Source: Bacteroidota bacterium (lineage in GTDB: Bacteria > Bacteroidota > Bacteroidia > Chitinophagales > Chitinophagaceae). From it: 64,000 nucleotides of DNA. The notes under the pieces are model-generated. The model had not been told where the DNA came from, made no database searches, and was given only the letters and a program-made list of their open reading frames with translations. The stretch's first letter is position 1. Every line of letters starts with the position of its first letter. Positions 27,705 to 36,958 of this stretch are shown piece by piece. Both the position numbers and the translations under genes were made by a program. Location: the NCBI GenBank assembly GCA_947460595.1, contig CANHGS010000005.1:116254-180253 (forward strand), written 5' to 3'.

Positions 27705-28484
27705 TTGAGAAGAAAGCTACCACCTATTTTTGTTTGTTTATTCCTGCTTTGCGCATTATTGGCGCAGCGTGCGATAGCACAATCCATCAATATCAGCGGT
27801 ACGGTGTATGATATTTCTGCCAGAAGACCTTTGGAGGCCGTTGCCGTAATGAGTACTTCAGGCAGGGGCACCATCACCGATTCCATGGGAAGGTATAGTG
27901 TTCGGGTTCCCTTAAAAGATTCTATTTGGTTTTCCATGATTGGTAAGTCTACCATGAAATATCCGGTAGATACCATCTCCAATACAGAGAGTTTTAATGT
28001 GATGATTCATGTGCGCGCCTTTGACCTTCCCGATGTAAAAGTGCGGAACAATTATTACAAGTTTGACTCTGTTCAAAATAGAAAAGATTACGCCAAGATT
28101 TTTGACTTTAAAAAACCAGGTCTTCGCCTAAGCAATAATCCAGGTTACAATCCCGGTGGCGTGACCGTTGGATTTGACCTTGATGAGATCATCAATATGT
28201 TCCGCTTTAAGCGTAACAGGAGTCTGCTGAATTTACAAAACCGATTGCTACAACAAGAGCAAGACAAATACATAGACCGCCGATACAACAAACCCTTTGT
28301 GCGCAAACTCACCAAACTCAATTCTCCAGAGATAGATACCTTCATGCGCCGCTACCGTCCTGACTATGAAATCATGCAACAGATGAATGACTTAGAATTG
28401 GGTTACTATATTGAAAAGACTTTTGACATCTACAAGTCTGAAAAAGCCAAGAGTCGCGGTAGTTTAAGAAGAAGGGAGGATTAA
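27705..28484 (+). CDS. Secreted carboxypeptidase-regulatory-like domain protein
   Basis: The 259-residue protein has a signal peptide (hydrophobic PIFVCLFLLCALLA, cleavage after AIAQ) followed by a carboxypeptidase regulatory-like beta-sandwich (about residues 27-110; ISGTVYDISARRPLEAV) as found at the N-terminus of SusC-like receptors. The remainder is basic and rich in Arg/Asn/Tyr, with no plug or barrel. Function unknown; a periplasmic or surface location is likely. No ATG precedes the signal peptide, so TTG 27705 is the probable start. Its stop overlaps that of the convergent kinase gene by four bases. Confidence 0.75.
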   Translation: MRRKLPPIFVCLFLLCALLAQRAIAQSINISGTVYDISARRPLEAVAVMSTSGRGTITDSMGRYSVRVPLKDSIWFSMIGKSTMKYPVDTISNTESFNVMIHVRAFDLPDVKVRNNYYKFDSVQNRKDYAKIFDFKKPGLRLSNNPGYNPGGVTVGFDLDEIINMFRFKRNRSLLNLQNRLLQQEQDKYIDRRYNKPFVRKLTKLNSPEIDTFMRRYRPDYEIMQQMNDLELGYYIEKTFDIYKSEKAKSRGSLRRRED

Positions 28485-29551
28485 ATTTTTCCTTTCTCAA
28501 TAGCTGATGCTGCAGTAGCACCAAGTAATTGAATCATGGGAAGCAGGGCGCCAAAACGTGGGTCATTGCTATTGCCCTGTTGATAGCGATGATAAATTTG
28601 TTGTGCAATTACGGCGTTTTTAAATAGACCAAAAACATAGTAGAAAACAATATCAGTTAAGTCTCTGCCAGTTGCAAGGGCATAGTGTTCTACCAATTGC
28701 TGGCGTGATAGGTTTCCGGGTAACCAACTCAAATTATAGTTTCTAAAAACAGGATTTTCGTCTCCTTCAAACCAATATGCTAGTGAAGCGCCAAGGTCCA
28801 TGAGTGGATCACCCACTGTGGCCATTTCCCAATCCAATACACCCATAATATTTGATAAGTTGTTGGGGTCAAGGATCAGGTTATCATATTTGTAATCATT
28901 GTGCAAGAGCGTAGGTGCTTGTGCACGCGGATGATTGGCTGCAATCCATTTTGCCACTTGATCAATACTTTCAATTTGATCTGTTTGTGCTGCTTGATAA
29001 CGCTTGGTCCAACCGGCAACTTGTCTGTCTACATAACCTTCAGGTTTGCCTAGTTGGTTGAGTCCGGTGGTAGTAATGTCAAGGGCGTGTAATGCCACTA
29101 GATTATTGATCAGTGCTATGGACAGGCCCTGCATCTCTTGAACTGTGATGCCTAATTTAGGAGCATTGCCCGCGCGCAAAATCACGCCAGACAAGCGTTC
29201 CATAATATAGAAGGGTTGGCCAATAATGCTGCCGTCATCACAGAGTAATAGCGGTTTGGGAATTTTTGCATAATGCGGTTCTAATAAATTCAAGACCCGA
29301 TATTCTCTTCCCATATCATGCGCACTCTGAATATTGGCTCCTGCTGGGGGCATGCGCAACACCCAATCCTGTTGCTCCGTTTGCAAACAATAAGTTTGGT
29401 TGGAATAGCCGCCGGGGAACTTAGTGACGGCTAAGATTTTTCCAAAATTAGGCGCTGCTGCATCCAAATATTGTTGCAGGGCATCTTGGTTAAATGCTGC
29501 AGTATTTTTGAGTGCAATGGCGCTATCTAAAGGAAATGTTTGCATGAGCAT
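28481..29551 (-). CDS. Aminoglycoside-phosphotransferase-fold kinase, ACAD10/11- and LvaA-like
   Basis: The 356-residue protein is an APH-fold kinase: catalytic loop LLHNDYKYDNLILD (about residues 213-226) with the catalytic Asp and metal-binding Asn, and LDWEMATVGDPLMDLG (about 238-253) as the DFG-like metal site. This subfamily is encoded next to, or fused with, acyl-CoA dehydrogenases; in ACAD10/11 and in Pseudomonas LvaA it phosphorylates the 4-hydroxyl of 4-hydroxyacyl-CoA. Here the dehydrogenase gene ends one base upstream, supporting the same role. It is not an antibiotic-resistance gene by context. The start may also be the second ATG at 29545. Confidence 0.85.
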   Translation of the reverse strand: MLMQTFPLDSAIALKNTAAFNQDALQQYLDAAAPNFGKILAVTKFPGGYSNQTYCLQTEQQDWVLRMPPAGANIQSAHDMGREYRVLNLLEPHYAKIPKPLLLCDDGSIIGQPFYIMERLSGVILRAGNAPKLGITVQEMQGLSIALINNLVALHALDITTTGLNQLGKPEGYVDRQVAGWTKRYQAAQTDQIESIDQVAKWIAANHPRAQAPTLLHNDYKYDNLILDPNNLSNIMGVLDWEMATVGDPLMDLGASLAYWFEGDENPVFRNYNLSWLPGNLSRQQLVEHYALATGRDLTDIVFYYVFGLFKNAVIAQQIYHRYQQGNSNDPRFGALLPMIQLLGATAASAIEKGKI

Positions 29552-29552
29552 A

Positions 29553-30779
29553 TTATTTGTTTGCCTTTTTCTTTTTAATGTCTAGTCCATATTGTTTGAG
29601 AATGCTCAATGCCAAACTTTGTTTGTGTACTTCATCTGCACCATCCCAGATTCTGGCACCACGTTCGTGTTGGTAGATGTTGGCTAACATGGTTTCATCG
29701 GTGAGACCCATACCACCATGCACTTGAATGGCTCTATCCAGTACTTTCAAAAACATATTGGCTACATAAAATTTAATGCCGGCTATTTGATCTCGGGTGG
29801 CTTTGGCACCATACAAATCAATATTGTGGGCGGTTCTTAACACCAACAATCGCGCAGCATCAATTTCTACCCGGCTCTCGGCAATAAATCCTTGTATAAA
29901 TTGTTTCTCACCCAACATGACCCCTTCTTCCATTTCACGGCTTACTGCACGCTTGCACAACAGATCAAATGCTTTTTCTGCAATGCCAATCCAGCGCATA
30001 CAATGGTGAATCCTACCTGGTCCTAATCGCTCCTGCGCCAGTCTAAAACCTGCACCTTCCTGACCAATCAAATTACTCACCGGCACGCGGCAATTGGTAT
30101 ACCTGATTTCTGCGTGACTGGCCCATCCCTCACCGGTTTCACCAAAGATGGGAATATTGCGCACCAGCTCATAACCTGGTGTATCCGTTGGAACAATGAT
30201 CATGCTGGCGCGCTCATGCGGCAAGGCTTCCGGATTGGTTACCGCCATCACAACAGCAAATGCAGCACCATCGGCAGAGGATGTAAACCACTTGTGTCCG
30301 TTGATCACATAATGGTCTTCATCGCGTACAGCTGTAGTGCCCAAACGCGTGGGGTTGGAGCCTGGAAATTCTGGTTCCGTCATGGAAAAACAACTCCTGA
30401 TTTTTCCTTCTAATAAGGGTTGTAAAAATTGTTGCTTGATACTATCAGAACCAAACTTGCTAATCAATTCTGTATTGCCAATATCGGGTGGTTGACAGTT
30501 AAAACTATATTGCCCATAATAAGGTGCAAGAGACATGAGCTCGGATAATTGTCCAAACTCACAAAGGGTTAATCCTTGTCCACCTTCTTCCTTGGGCAAG
30601 TGCAAACCCCAAAGCCCCAATGCTTTTACTTTTTCTCGCTTCTCTTGCAGAATAATTTCTGTTTGTTTAAAGGGACGGGTCAAATGATCCTTCTCTAATG
30701 GCACCAATTCTTCTAACACAAATTGTTTGAGAATGGGCGCTAGTTCTTTAATGCGCTCTGTTGCAAATAAGGCTTCCAT
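29553..30779 (-). CDS. Acyl-CoA dehydrogenase family protein, ACAD10/11- and LvaC-like
   Basis: The 408-residue protein has the usual three domains of acyl-CoA dehydrogenases, with FAD-contacting CFSMTEPEFPGSNP near residue 135, KWFTSSADGA near 165, and C-terminal QVHGGMGLTDE near 360. With the adjacent APH-fold kinase it forms the pair known from ACAD10/11 and LvaC, where the flavoprotein eliminates phosphate from 4-phosphoacyl-CoA rather than oxidising it. An ordinary alpha,beta-dehydrogenase role remains possible. The upstream SDR gene ends nine bases before it. Confidence 0.88.
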   Translation of the reverse strand: MEALFATERIKELAPILKQFVLEELVPLEKDHLTRPFKQTEIILQEKREKVKALGLWGLHLPKEEGGQGLTLCEFGQLSELMSLAPYYGQYSFNCQPPDIGNTELISKFGSDSIKQQFLQPLLEGKIRSCFSMTEPEFPGSNPTRLGTTAVRDEDHYVINGHKWFTSSADGAAFAVVMAVTNPEALPHERASMIIVPTDTPGYELVRNIPIFGETGEGWASHAEIRYTNCRVPVSNLIGQEGAGFRLAQERLGPGRIHHCMRWIGIAEKAFDLLCKRAVSREMEEGVMLGEKQFIQGFIAESRVEIDAARLLVLRTAHNIDLYGAKATRDQIAGIKFYVANMFLKVLDRAIQVHGGMGLTDETMLANIYQHERGARIWDGADEVHKQSLALSILKQYGLDIKKKKANK

Positions 30780-30788
30780 GATCCAAGG

Positions 30789-31559
30789 TTAAATGGTAAC
30801 ACCGCCATCGGCAGTGAATAAGGTTCCAGTACAATAGCCCGATGCGGGAGAAGCTAGAAATAGCGCCAGTCCAGCAATTTCATCCACGGTACCCATTCGG
30901 CTGAGTGGTGCCATTTTTACAAATCGGTTCAGCCATTGCTCGTTCTGCCAAAGTGCTTCTGAGAATTTGGTTTTAATCAGACCCGGGCAAATGGCGTTCA
31001 CGCGAATGCCATCGGGCCCCCATTCTTTGGCGCAAGCCTTGGTAAGCATATTGAGTGCGGCTTTGGAAACAGAATACAAACTCAGACCCGGATCAGGCGT
31101 AATGCCAGATATGGAACTGATATTGATAATGGAACCGCCACCCCTTGACTTCATGCTATGGTGTACCAGCTTACCCAATTCAAACGGTGCTTTCACATTC
31201 ACGTTCATGATCTTGTCAAAAGCCCATTCCTCGGCTTGCAAGAGCGGGCCATAAATGGGATTAGTAGCGGCGTTGTTCACCAAAATATCAATGCCCCCAA
31301 ATTGAGCAATCACTTTTGCCACCAATTCTTTGCAAGCATTGACATCGCCCGCATTGGCAGCCATGCCCACACAATTACCACCTGTTTCTCTAATACTGGC
31401 AGCTACTTGATCCAGGTCTTCCTGTTTTCTGGAATTAATCACAACGGTGGCTCCACAGGCTGCAAAAAAACGGGCAATGGCTTCTCCAATTCCCTTGCTG
31501 GCGCCGGTAACTAGGGCCACTTTTCCTTGAAGACTAAATAGTTGATTGGCGTCTGTCAT
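30789..31559 (-). CDS. Short-chain dehydrogenase/reductase
   Basis: The 256-residue protein is a classical SDR: NAD(P)-binding GASKGIGEA near residue 20, NNAA near residue 96, and the catalytic YSVSK near residue 160, with the family's C-terminal PGLIKT and GG ending. Its nine-base distance to the acyl-CoA dehydrogenase gene indicates one operon. In the levulinate pathway an SDR-like reductase (LvaD) forms the 4-hydroxyacyl-CoA, so this enzyme is a candidate for the keto/hydroxy interconversion. The substrate is inferred from context only. Confidence 0.88.
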   Translation of the reverse strand: MTDANQLFSLQGKVALVTGASKGIGEAIARFFAACGATVVINSRKQEDLDQVAASIRETGGNCVGMAANAGDVNACKELVAKVIAQFGGIDILVNNAATNPIYGPLLQAEEWAFDKIMNVNVKAPFELGKLVHHSMKSRGGGSIINISSISGITPDPGLSLYSVSKAALNMLTKACAKEWGPDGIRVNAICPGLIKTKFSEALWQNEQWLNRFVKMAPLSRMGTVDEIAGLALFLASPASGYCTGTLFTADGGVTI

Positions 31560-31616
31560 GTCTATTTTTGAACGATGTTGAATAAGAGTTGTCTTTGATT
31601 GATTTAGCCATTTTGA

Positions 31617-32459
31617 CTAGGCTTTGGCTCGCTTCATGGCTTTTTTCATGGCATCCATGAACTGTTCTTTTACCTTTTTTCTAAACCAGGTGGGTGCCAG
31701 TCTTTTCAGGTGCCACATGGTCCGCGCGGACTTAGGCATTATAATATAGAGTTCCTTCTTCCCCGCGCGCGCCAAAATCTCCTGCGCCACTTCCTTGGCT
31801 TCTAGTCCGGAACGGTCTATAAACATTTGCGTGGCTTTTTTTACCAATGCACCACCACGGGCATACTGAATCACATTGGTTTTAAAATAAGTGGGTTGAA
31901 TACAGGAGACCTGAATGCCGTGATCCATCAGCTCGCCGTAAAGTGTTTCACTAATGGCTACCACCGCGGCCTTGGTCATATTATAAGCTCCCATGGTAGG
32001 CGCGCAACCAATGGCCGCGGCAGAAGCCGTATTCAGAATATGACCCGATTGTTGTTTTTTCATGGAGGGAATAAAATAATAGCAACCATAGACCACACCC
32101 AGTTGGTTGATCCCCGTCATCCATTCATAGTTCTCCAAAGCATATTCTTCAAAAGGACTTCCATCGCCCACGCCGGCATTATTAAAAAGTAGGTCAATGC
32201 CACCAGCATCTAGTAGAAAGGCTTCGGCCACTTGTTTGTATTGCACTTTATCCGAAACGTCTAATCGGTAAGTTAGCGGTTTACCACCCGCGGCTGCTAC
32301 TTCCGCGGCAGCGGCAGCCAGTTCTGTTTCATTAATATCGGCCATGCCAATGGTCCAACCATCTGCAGCCAATTCATGAGAAAAAGCCCTTCCCAAACCG
32401 GAAGCGGCACCCGTAATAAAAGCCCTTTTAGCAGGGTGAGATTTGCTTAATTGGTACAT
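31617..32459 (-). CDS. Short-chain dehydrogenase/reductase with C-terminal basic tail
   Basis: The 280-residue SDR has TGAASGLGRA near residue 16, FNNAGVGDG near residue 93, and the catalytic YNMTK near residue 160. The C-terminal tail (about 245-280) is rich in Lys/Arg/Met and amphipathic, which could bind membranes or lipid. It is the first gene of the four-gene minus-strand group, 57 bases before the second SDR. Probably acts on a hydrophobic alcohol or acyl substrate; not specifically assignable. Confidence 0.82.
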   Translation of the reverse strand: MYQLSKSHPAKRAFITGAASGLGRAFSHELAADGWTIGMADINETELAAAAAEVAAAGGKPLTYRLDVSDKVQYKQVAEAFLLDAGGIDLLFNNAGVGDGSPFEEYALENYEWMTGINQLGVVYGCYYFIPSMKKQQSGHILNTASAAAIGCAPTMGAYNMTKAAVVAISETLYGELMDHGIQVSCIQPTYFKTNVIQYARGGALVKKATQMFIDRSGLEAKEVAQEILARAGKKELYIIMPKSARTMWHLKRLAPTWFRKKVKEQFMDAMKKAMKRAKA

Positions 32460-32649
32460 ATGGTGGCGTTAATCGTTGCTTTGTCGGTGAATAGGGTTTT
32501 GCCTAATCCCTTCAAGTCTATGAATTTACATAGCAATTGAGCTATTTCGCCATTTTTTTATCGGATTAATTCAAGGCTTCAACCATTCATGGATTGTAAA
32601 GGCTTGCTGCTGAATTATTTCTATCTTTAACCTTCCAAAACTTCAGCCT

Positions 32650-33696
32650 TTGAAACTCATATATGTATTTGGCACTAGCTTGCTTTTTCTAGTTGCTTGT
32701 AAGTCAAAAAAAGCCGAACCCAAGCAGAATAACGGTCCACAAAATGCTACGGTTGATGTGATTATTGCCAGTACCCAAAGAATTAGCAATACGGTAGAAG
32801 CCAATGGCAATGTCTTGGCCAATGAATACGCCGAACTAAAACCAGAAGTCAGTGGCCGAGTAGTGGCATTGAATGTGGCAGAAGGCGCTTATGTGAGCAA
32901 GGGCACGGTGATTGCCCGCATTAATGACGCAGACCTGCAAGCTCAAATAGCTAAGACCAAGGTTCAATTGCATTTGGCCGAGATCACTGAACAACGCAAC
33001 CGCAAATTGCTCAATATCTCAGGCATTAACCAGAATGACTATGATGTGGCATTGAATCAGGTGAATACCCTGAAAGCAGATTTGGCCTATACCCAAACCC
33101 TCATAGACAAGACTGTTTTAAAAGCACCATTTGACGGCGTGCTGGGTCTAAGACTCATTAGTCCGGGGGCCTATATTACTCCCGCCACCGTGATTACCAG
33201 CATTCAACAGGTAAACAAACTAAAAATTGATTTTACCCTACCAGAAAATTATAGCTACCTCATTCAAAAGGGCAAGACCATTGAAGTAGACATAGATGGC
33301 GGCAGAACAGAAAAAAAGAAAGCTACCATTTTTGCTACCGAACCATTGGTGAACACCGCTACCAGAAACTTAAAAGTAAGGGCCTACCTAGATGGCAAAG
33401 CCAATCCCGGTGCCTTTGTAAAAGTCTATGTAGACGCTGGTGAAAATAGTAAGAGCATTATGGTTCCAGCCAATGCCATTATTCCAGAAGCCAGGAACAA
33501 GAAAGTGATTGTAGTAAAAAAAGGCAAAGCAATATTTGTAGACATTGTAACAGGAGTGCGTAATACTGGAGCAGTAGAAGTGACCAAGGGATTAAAAGTA
33601 GGAGACAGTGTGGTGGTAACAGGGGTTTTATTTGCGCGTCCGGGAGCACCAGTAAAAGTGCGTTCTGTGAAAAAGATAGAAGACCTGATCAACTAG
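32650..33696 (+). CDS. RND efflux periplasmic adaptor subunit (lipoprotein)
   Basis: The 348-residue protein is a membrane fusion protein linking an RND pump to an outer-membrane channel. It begins with a lipoprotein signal peptide (LVAC lipobox, Cys17), then a barrel-sandwich hybrid domain (AELKPEVSGRVVAL near residue 60 and APFDGVLGLR near 155), a helical hairpin, and beta-barrel and membrane-proximal domains. The start is TTG at 32650; a TATCTTTA box at 32622-32629 lies at a suitable distance upstream. The pump gene follows after 42 bases. No TolC-like gene is present. Confidence 0.92.
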   Translation: MKLIYVFGTSLLFLVACKSKKAEPKQNNGPQNATVDVIIASTQRISNTVEANGNVLANEYAELKPEVSGRVVALNVAEGAYVSKGTVIARINDADLQAQIAKTKVQLHLAEITEQRNRKLLNISGINQNDYDVALNQVNTLKADLAYTQTLIDKTVLKAPFDGVLGLRLISPGAYITPATVITSIQQVNKLKIDFTLPENYSYLIQKGKTIEVDIDGGRTEKKKATIFATEPLVNTATRNLKVRAYLDGKANPGAFVKVYVDAGENSKSIMVPANAIIPEARNKKVIVVKKGKAIFVDIVTGVRNTGAVEVTKGLKVGDSVVVTGVLFARPGAPVKVRSVKKIEDLIN

Positions 33697-33738
33697 TCTA
33701 ACCAACAGCATTACTTATCCATTGACCCAAATTATCAG

Positions 33739-36700
33739 ATGAATATATCAGAACTATCGTTAAAAAGACCCGTACTAGCCACGGTCATGAATGTCATGAT
33801 TGTGCTCTTTGGTGTGGTGGGTTTTAGGTTTTTGGCAGTAAGGGATTATCCCGCCATTGACCCCCCAACGGTGAACGTACGTACTTCTTATACAGGGGCT
33901 AACGCCGATGTAATAGAAAGCCAGATTACCGAGCCCTTAGAAAAACAAATCAATGGGATTCCGGGGATCCGCAGTATTAATTCATCCAGCTCAAACGGGT
34001 CCAGTAATATTACCGTAGAATTCAACTTGGGCGTGGCTTTAGAAACAGCAGCCAATGACGTGCGTGACAAAGTGAGTCAGGCCATTAGAAACCTGCCACA
34101 AGATATTGACGCACCCCCTGTAGTAGCCAAGTCTGATGCCAATAGTGATTTTATCATCCTCATGGCCATACAGAGCCATACCAAGAGTTTGTTAGAATTG
34201 AGCGACTATGCAGAGAATGTTTTACAAGAACGATTCCAAACCATCAATGAAGTAAGTGGGGTATCCATTTTTGGACAAAAGCGTTATTCCATGCGCATCT
34301 GGACCAAGCCCGATAAACTAATGGCTTATGGTGTGGCATTCAACGATATTCAAGCAGCACTGAACAGAGAGAACGTAGAATTACCCGCTGGTAAAATCTA
34401 TGGCAACAATACAGAATTGATTATCCGTACACTAGGTAAGTTGACTACTGAAAAGCAATTCAATGATTTAATTATCAAAGAAGATCAAACAGGCATTGTT
34501 CGCTTGAGCGATGTGGCCAAGGTAGAGCTGGGTCCAGAAAACGAAGAGTTCTCTTGGAAGTATAATGGCGTTCCTGCCGTGGGTATCAATATTACCCCGC
34601 AACCAGGTGCCAACTATATCCGTATTTCAGATGAGTTTAATAAGCGCTTGGAACAGATTCAAAAAAGCAATAAATCGGATATTGAATTTCACGTACTCAT
34701 TGACAATACCCGCAATATTCGCAAGTCATTAGAAGAAGTGATTGAGACTTTGATGATCTCTTTTAGCTTGGTGGTATTGGTCATTTTTTTCTTCTTTAGA
34801 AACTGGTTGATTGCCATTAGGCCGTTGATAGATATTCCCATTTCCTTGGTGGCCACTTTCTTTATCATGTATATTTCTGGCTTCTCCATTAATGTATTGA
34901 CTTTGTTGGGTATTGTACTAGCAACTGGTTTGGTGGTGGATGATGGGATTGTGGTCACGGAAAATATTTTTAGAAAACTAGAAGGAGGTTTACCCATTAG
35001 ACAGGCGGCATTGGAGGGGAGCAAAGAAATTTTCTTTGCGGTTATCTCTACTTCCATTACCCTAGCCGTAGTATTCTTACCCGTGATTTTCTTACAAGGT
35101 TTTGTGGGATCACTGTTCCGCGAGTTTGGGATTGTAGTGGCTTGTGCGGTATTAATCTCGGCTTTTGTATCACTAACTATTACGCCTGTCTTGAACGTGT
35201 ACCTGAATAAGAAAGATATGGGTCATGGCAAGTTCTATGAAAAAACAGAACCCTTTTTCCGAGGTATGGAAGATGGTTATAAATCTTTGCTCACTAGCTT
35301 TCTGAAAATCCGTTGGATGGCATGGGTTATTGTGGCCATTTGTATGGGTATTATCTTTTTCATTGGCAAGAACATGCAGAGTGAGATTGCCCCCATGGAA
35401 GACAAGAACAGTGTGCGTTTTAGTTTTACCGCACCTGAGGGAACCTCTTATGACAAAATGCTCAAGACATCGGAACAGGTTACCAATTTCTTAACTGATT
35501 CGGTTCCAGAAAGAGAATTTACATTTAATAGTACCCCTAGTTTCTCTAGTACCGGTGTCAACAGTGCGATTGCCCGTTTAGGGCTGGTTCCGCCTGATCA
35601 GCGAAAGCGCAGCCAGAATGAGATTGCTATGGAACTGCAAAAGAAAGTAGGTAGGTTCAATGACGCCAGAATCTTTGCAGTGCAAGAACAAACCATTTCT
35701 ATTGGTTTGGGTTCAAGGGGTTCCTTACCTGTTCAATACATTATTGAGAATCTAGACTTTGAAAAAATCAAAGCCGTAATTCCCAAGTTCTTGGAAGAAG
35801 CCCGGAAAGACAAGACCTTCCAAAACGTAGACGTAAACCTAAAATTTAATAAACCTGAAATGCAGTTAACCATTGACCGCATGAAAGTAAAAGATTTGGG
35901 ACTCACTACTACTGATGTAGCCGCTACCGTTCAAGCCGCATTTAGTGGTGCACGCTCTGCCTATTTTATCATGAATGGCAAGCAGTATTCTGTAATTAAC
36001 CAAGTAGAAAGGGCCGATAGAAATGAACCAGTAGATATTGAAAAACTCTATGTGCGCAATAATCGAGGAGACAATATTCCGTTAACCGCTGTGGTGAAAC
36101 TAGAAGAGAATAGTAATCCGCCAACCTTGTATCACTTTAACCGATTTAAAGCAGCAACCATCTCAGCTTCTTTGGCCGATGGCAAGACCATTGGGGATGG
36201 GGTAAAAGCCATGCAAGCCATTGGTGCAAAAGTGTTAGACGAATCCTTTCAAAGTGATTTGAGTGGTCCTTCCAGAGACTATGTAGAATCTTCTTCCAAT
36301 ACCAATTTTGCGTTGATCCTAGCACTGGTGCTCATCTATTTGGTATTGGCCGGACAGTTTGAAAGTTTCACAGATCCATTCACCATCATGCTCACCGTTC
36401 CTCTAGCCGTAGCAGGTGCCTTGCTCAGTTTGTGGATCTTTGATCAAACACTCAATATCTTCTCTCAGATTGGAATGATCATGCTGATTGGTCTGGTCAC
36501 CAAGAACGGGATCTTGATTGTGGAATTTGCCAACCAGAAAAGAGAATTTGGACTAGATAAAAAAACAGCCGTATTAGACGCCGCGGCCCAACGCTTAAGA
36601 CCTATTCTCATGACCAGCTTAGCTACCGCTTTGGGAGCCTTGCCCATTGCCCTGAGTTTGGGTGCTGCCAGTACCAGCCGTATTCCCTTGGGGATTGTAA

Positions 36701-36810
36701 TTGTGGGTGGAATCATGTTCTCCTTGGTGCTAACCCTTTTTGTGATTCCAGCGGTATACACGTATATCTCTAGCAAACACAAAACCGAAAAAATAGAAAT
36801 CAGTGAATAA
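33739..36810 (+). CDS. RND-family multidrug efflux pump, HAE1/AcrB type
   Basis: The 1023-residue inner-membrane pump has an N-terminal TM helix (about 12-30), a large periplasmic porter domain, a central TM block (about 335-540) with the TM4 motif TGLVVDDGIVV containing the two adjacent proton-relay Asp residues, a second porter domain, and C-terminal TM helices (about 855-1015). Length and layout are those of AcrB/MexB pumps, which use the proton gradient to expel hydrophobic compounds. Substrate unknown. It is cotranscribed with the adaptor; a terminator follows. Confidence 0.95.
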   Translation: MNISELSLKRPVLATVMNVMIVLFGVVGFRFLAVRDYPAIDPPTVNVRTSYTGANADVIESQITEPLEKQINGIPGIRSINSSSSNGSSNITVEFNLGVALETAANDVRDKVSQAIRNLPQDIDAPPVVAKSDANSDFIILMAIQSHTKSLLELSDYAENVLQERFQTINEVSGVSIFGQKRYSMRIWTKPDKLMAYGVAFNDIQAALNRENVELPAGKIYGNNTELIIRTLGKLTTEKQFNDLIIKEDQTGIVRLSDVAKVELGPENEEFSWKYNGVPAVGINITPQPGANYIRISDEFNKRLEQIQKSNKSDIEFHVLIDNTRNIRKSLEEVIETLMISFSLVVLVIFFFFRNWLIAIRPLIDIPISLVATFFIMYISGFSINVLTLLGIVLATGLVVDDGIVVTENIFRKLEGGLPIRQAALEGSKEIFFAVISTSITLAVVFLPVIFLQGFVGSLFREFGIVVACAVLISAFVSLTITPVLNVYLNKKDMGHGKFYEKTEPFFRGMEDGYKSLLTSFLKIRWMAWVIVAICMGIIFFIGKNMQSEIAPMEDKNSVRFSFTAPEGTSYDKMLKTSEQVTNFLTDSVPEREFTFNSTPSFSSTGVNSAIARLGLVPPDQRKRSQNEIAMELQKKVGRFNDARIFAVQEQTISIGLGSRGSLPVQYIIENLDFEKIKAVIPKFLEEARKDKTFQNVDVNLKFNKPEMQLTIDRMKVKDLGLTTTDVAATVQAAFSGARSAYFIMNGKQYSVINQVERADRNEPVDIEKLYVRNNRGDNIPLTAVVKLEENSNPPTLYHFNRFKAATISASLADGKTIGDGVKAMQAIGAKVLDESFQSDLSGPSRDYVESSSNTNFALILALVLIYLVLAGQFESFTDPFTIMLTVPLAVAGALLSLWIFDQTLNIFSQIGMIMLIGLVTKNGILIVEFANQKREFGLDKKTAVLDAAAQRLRPILMTSLATALGALPIALSLGAASTSRIPLGIVIVGGIMFSLVLTLFVIPAVYTYISSKHKTEKIEISE

Positions 36811-36869
36811 AACAGGATGCCATTTTAAAGAAATGGGATCCTTGTTGAAACATCTTTACCAATAGTGAA

Positions 36870-36895
36870 AGCCCCGTTTAACACGGGGCTTTTTT
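36870..36895 (+). terminator. Intrinsic terminator after the RND operon
   Basis: AGCCCCGT at 36870-36877 pairs perfectly with ACGGGGCT at 36883-36890 across a short loop, followed by TTTTT. It separates the efflux operon from pdxH. Confidence 0.88.
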
Positions 36896-36932
36896 CATGA
36901 TAATTATTAGTTTTTATTAGCTAGGTAGCGGG

Positions 36933-36940
36933 TAACTTTG
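36933..36940 (+). promoter_or_regulatory. -7 box of pdxH
   Basis: TAACTTTG is an exact TAnnTTTG match; a T-rich stretch at 36911-36915 is the possible -33 region. It overlaps a TTG that could open a longer pdxH frame, so the gene must start at ATG 36959. Confidence 0.55.
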
Positions 36941-36958
36941 CAGTCTAAATTTCAAGAG

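Noticed and set aside
28481..29551. Aminoglycoside resistance gene
   Set aside because: The fold is APH-like, but the subfamily and the adjacent acyl-CoA dehydrogenase point to metabolic phosphorylation of acyl-CoA.
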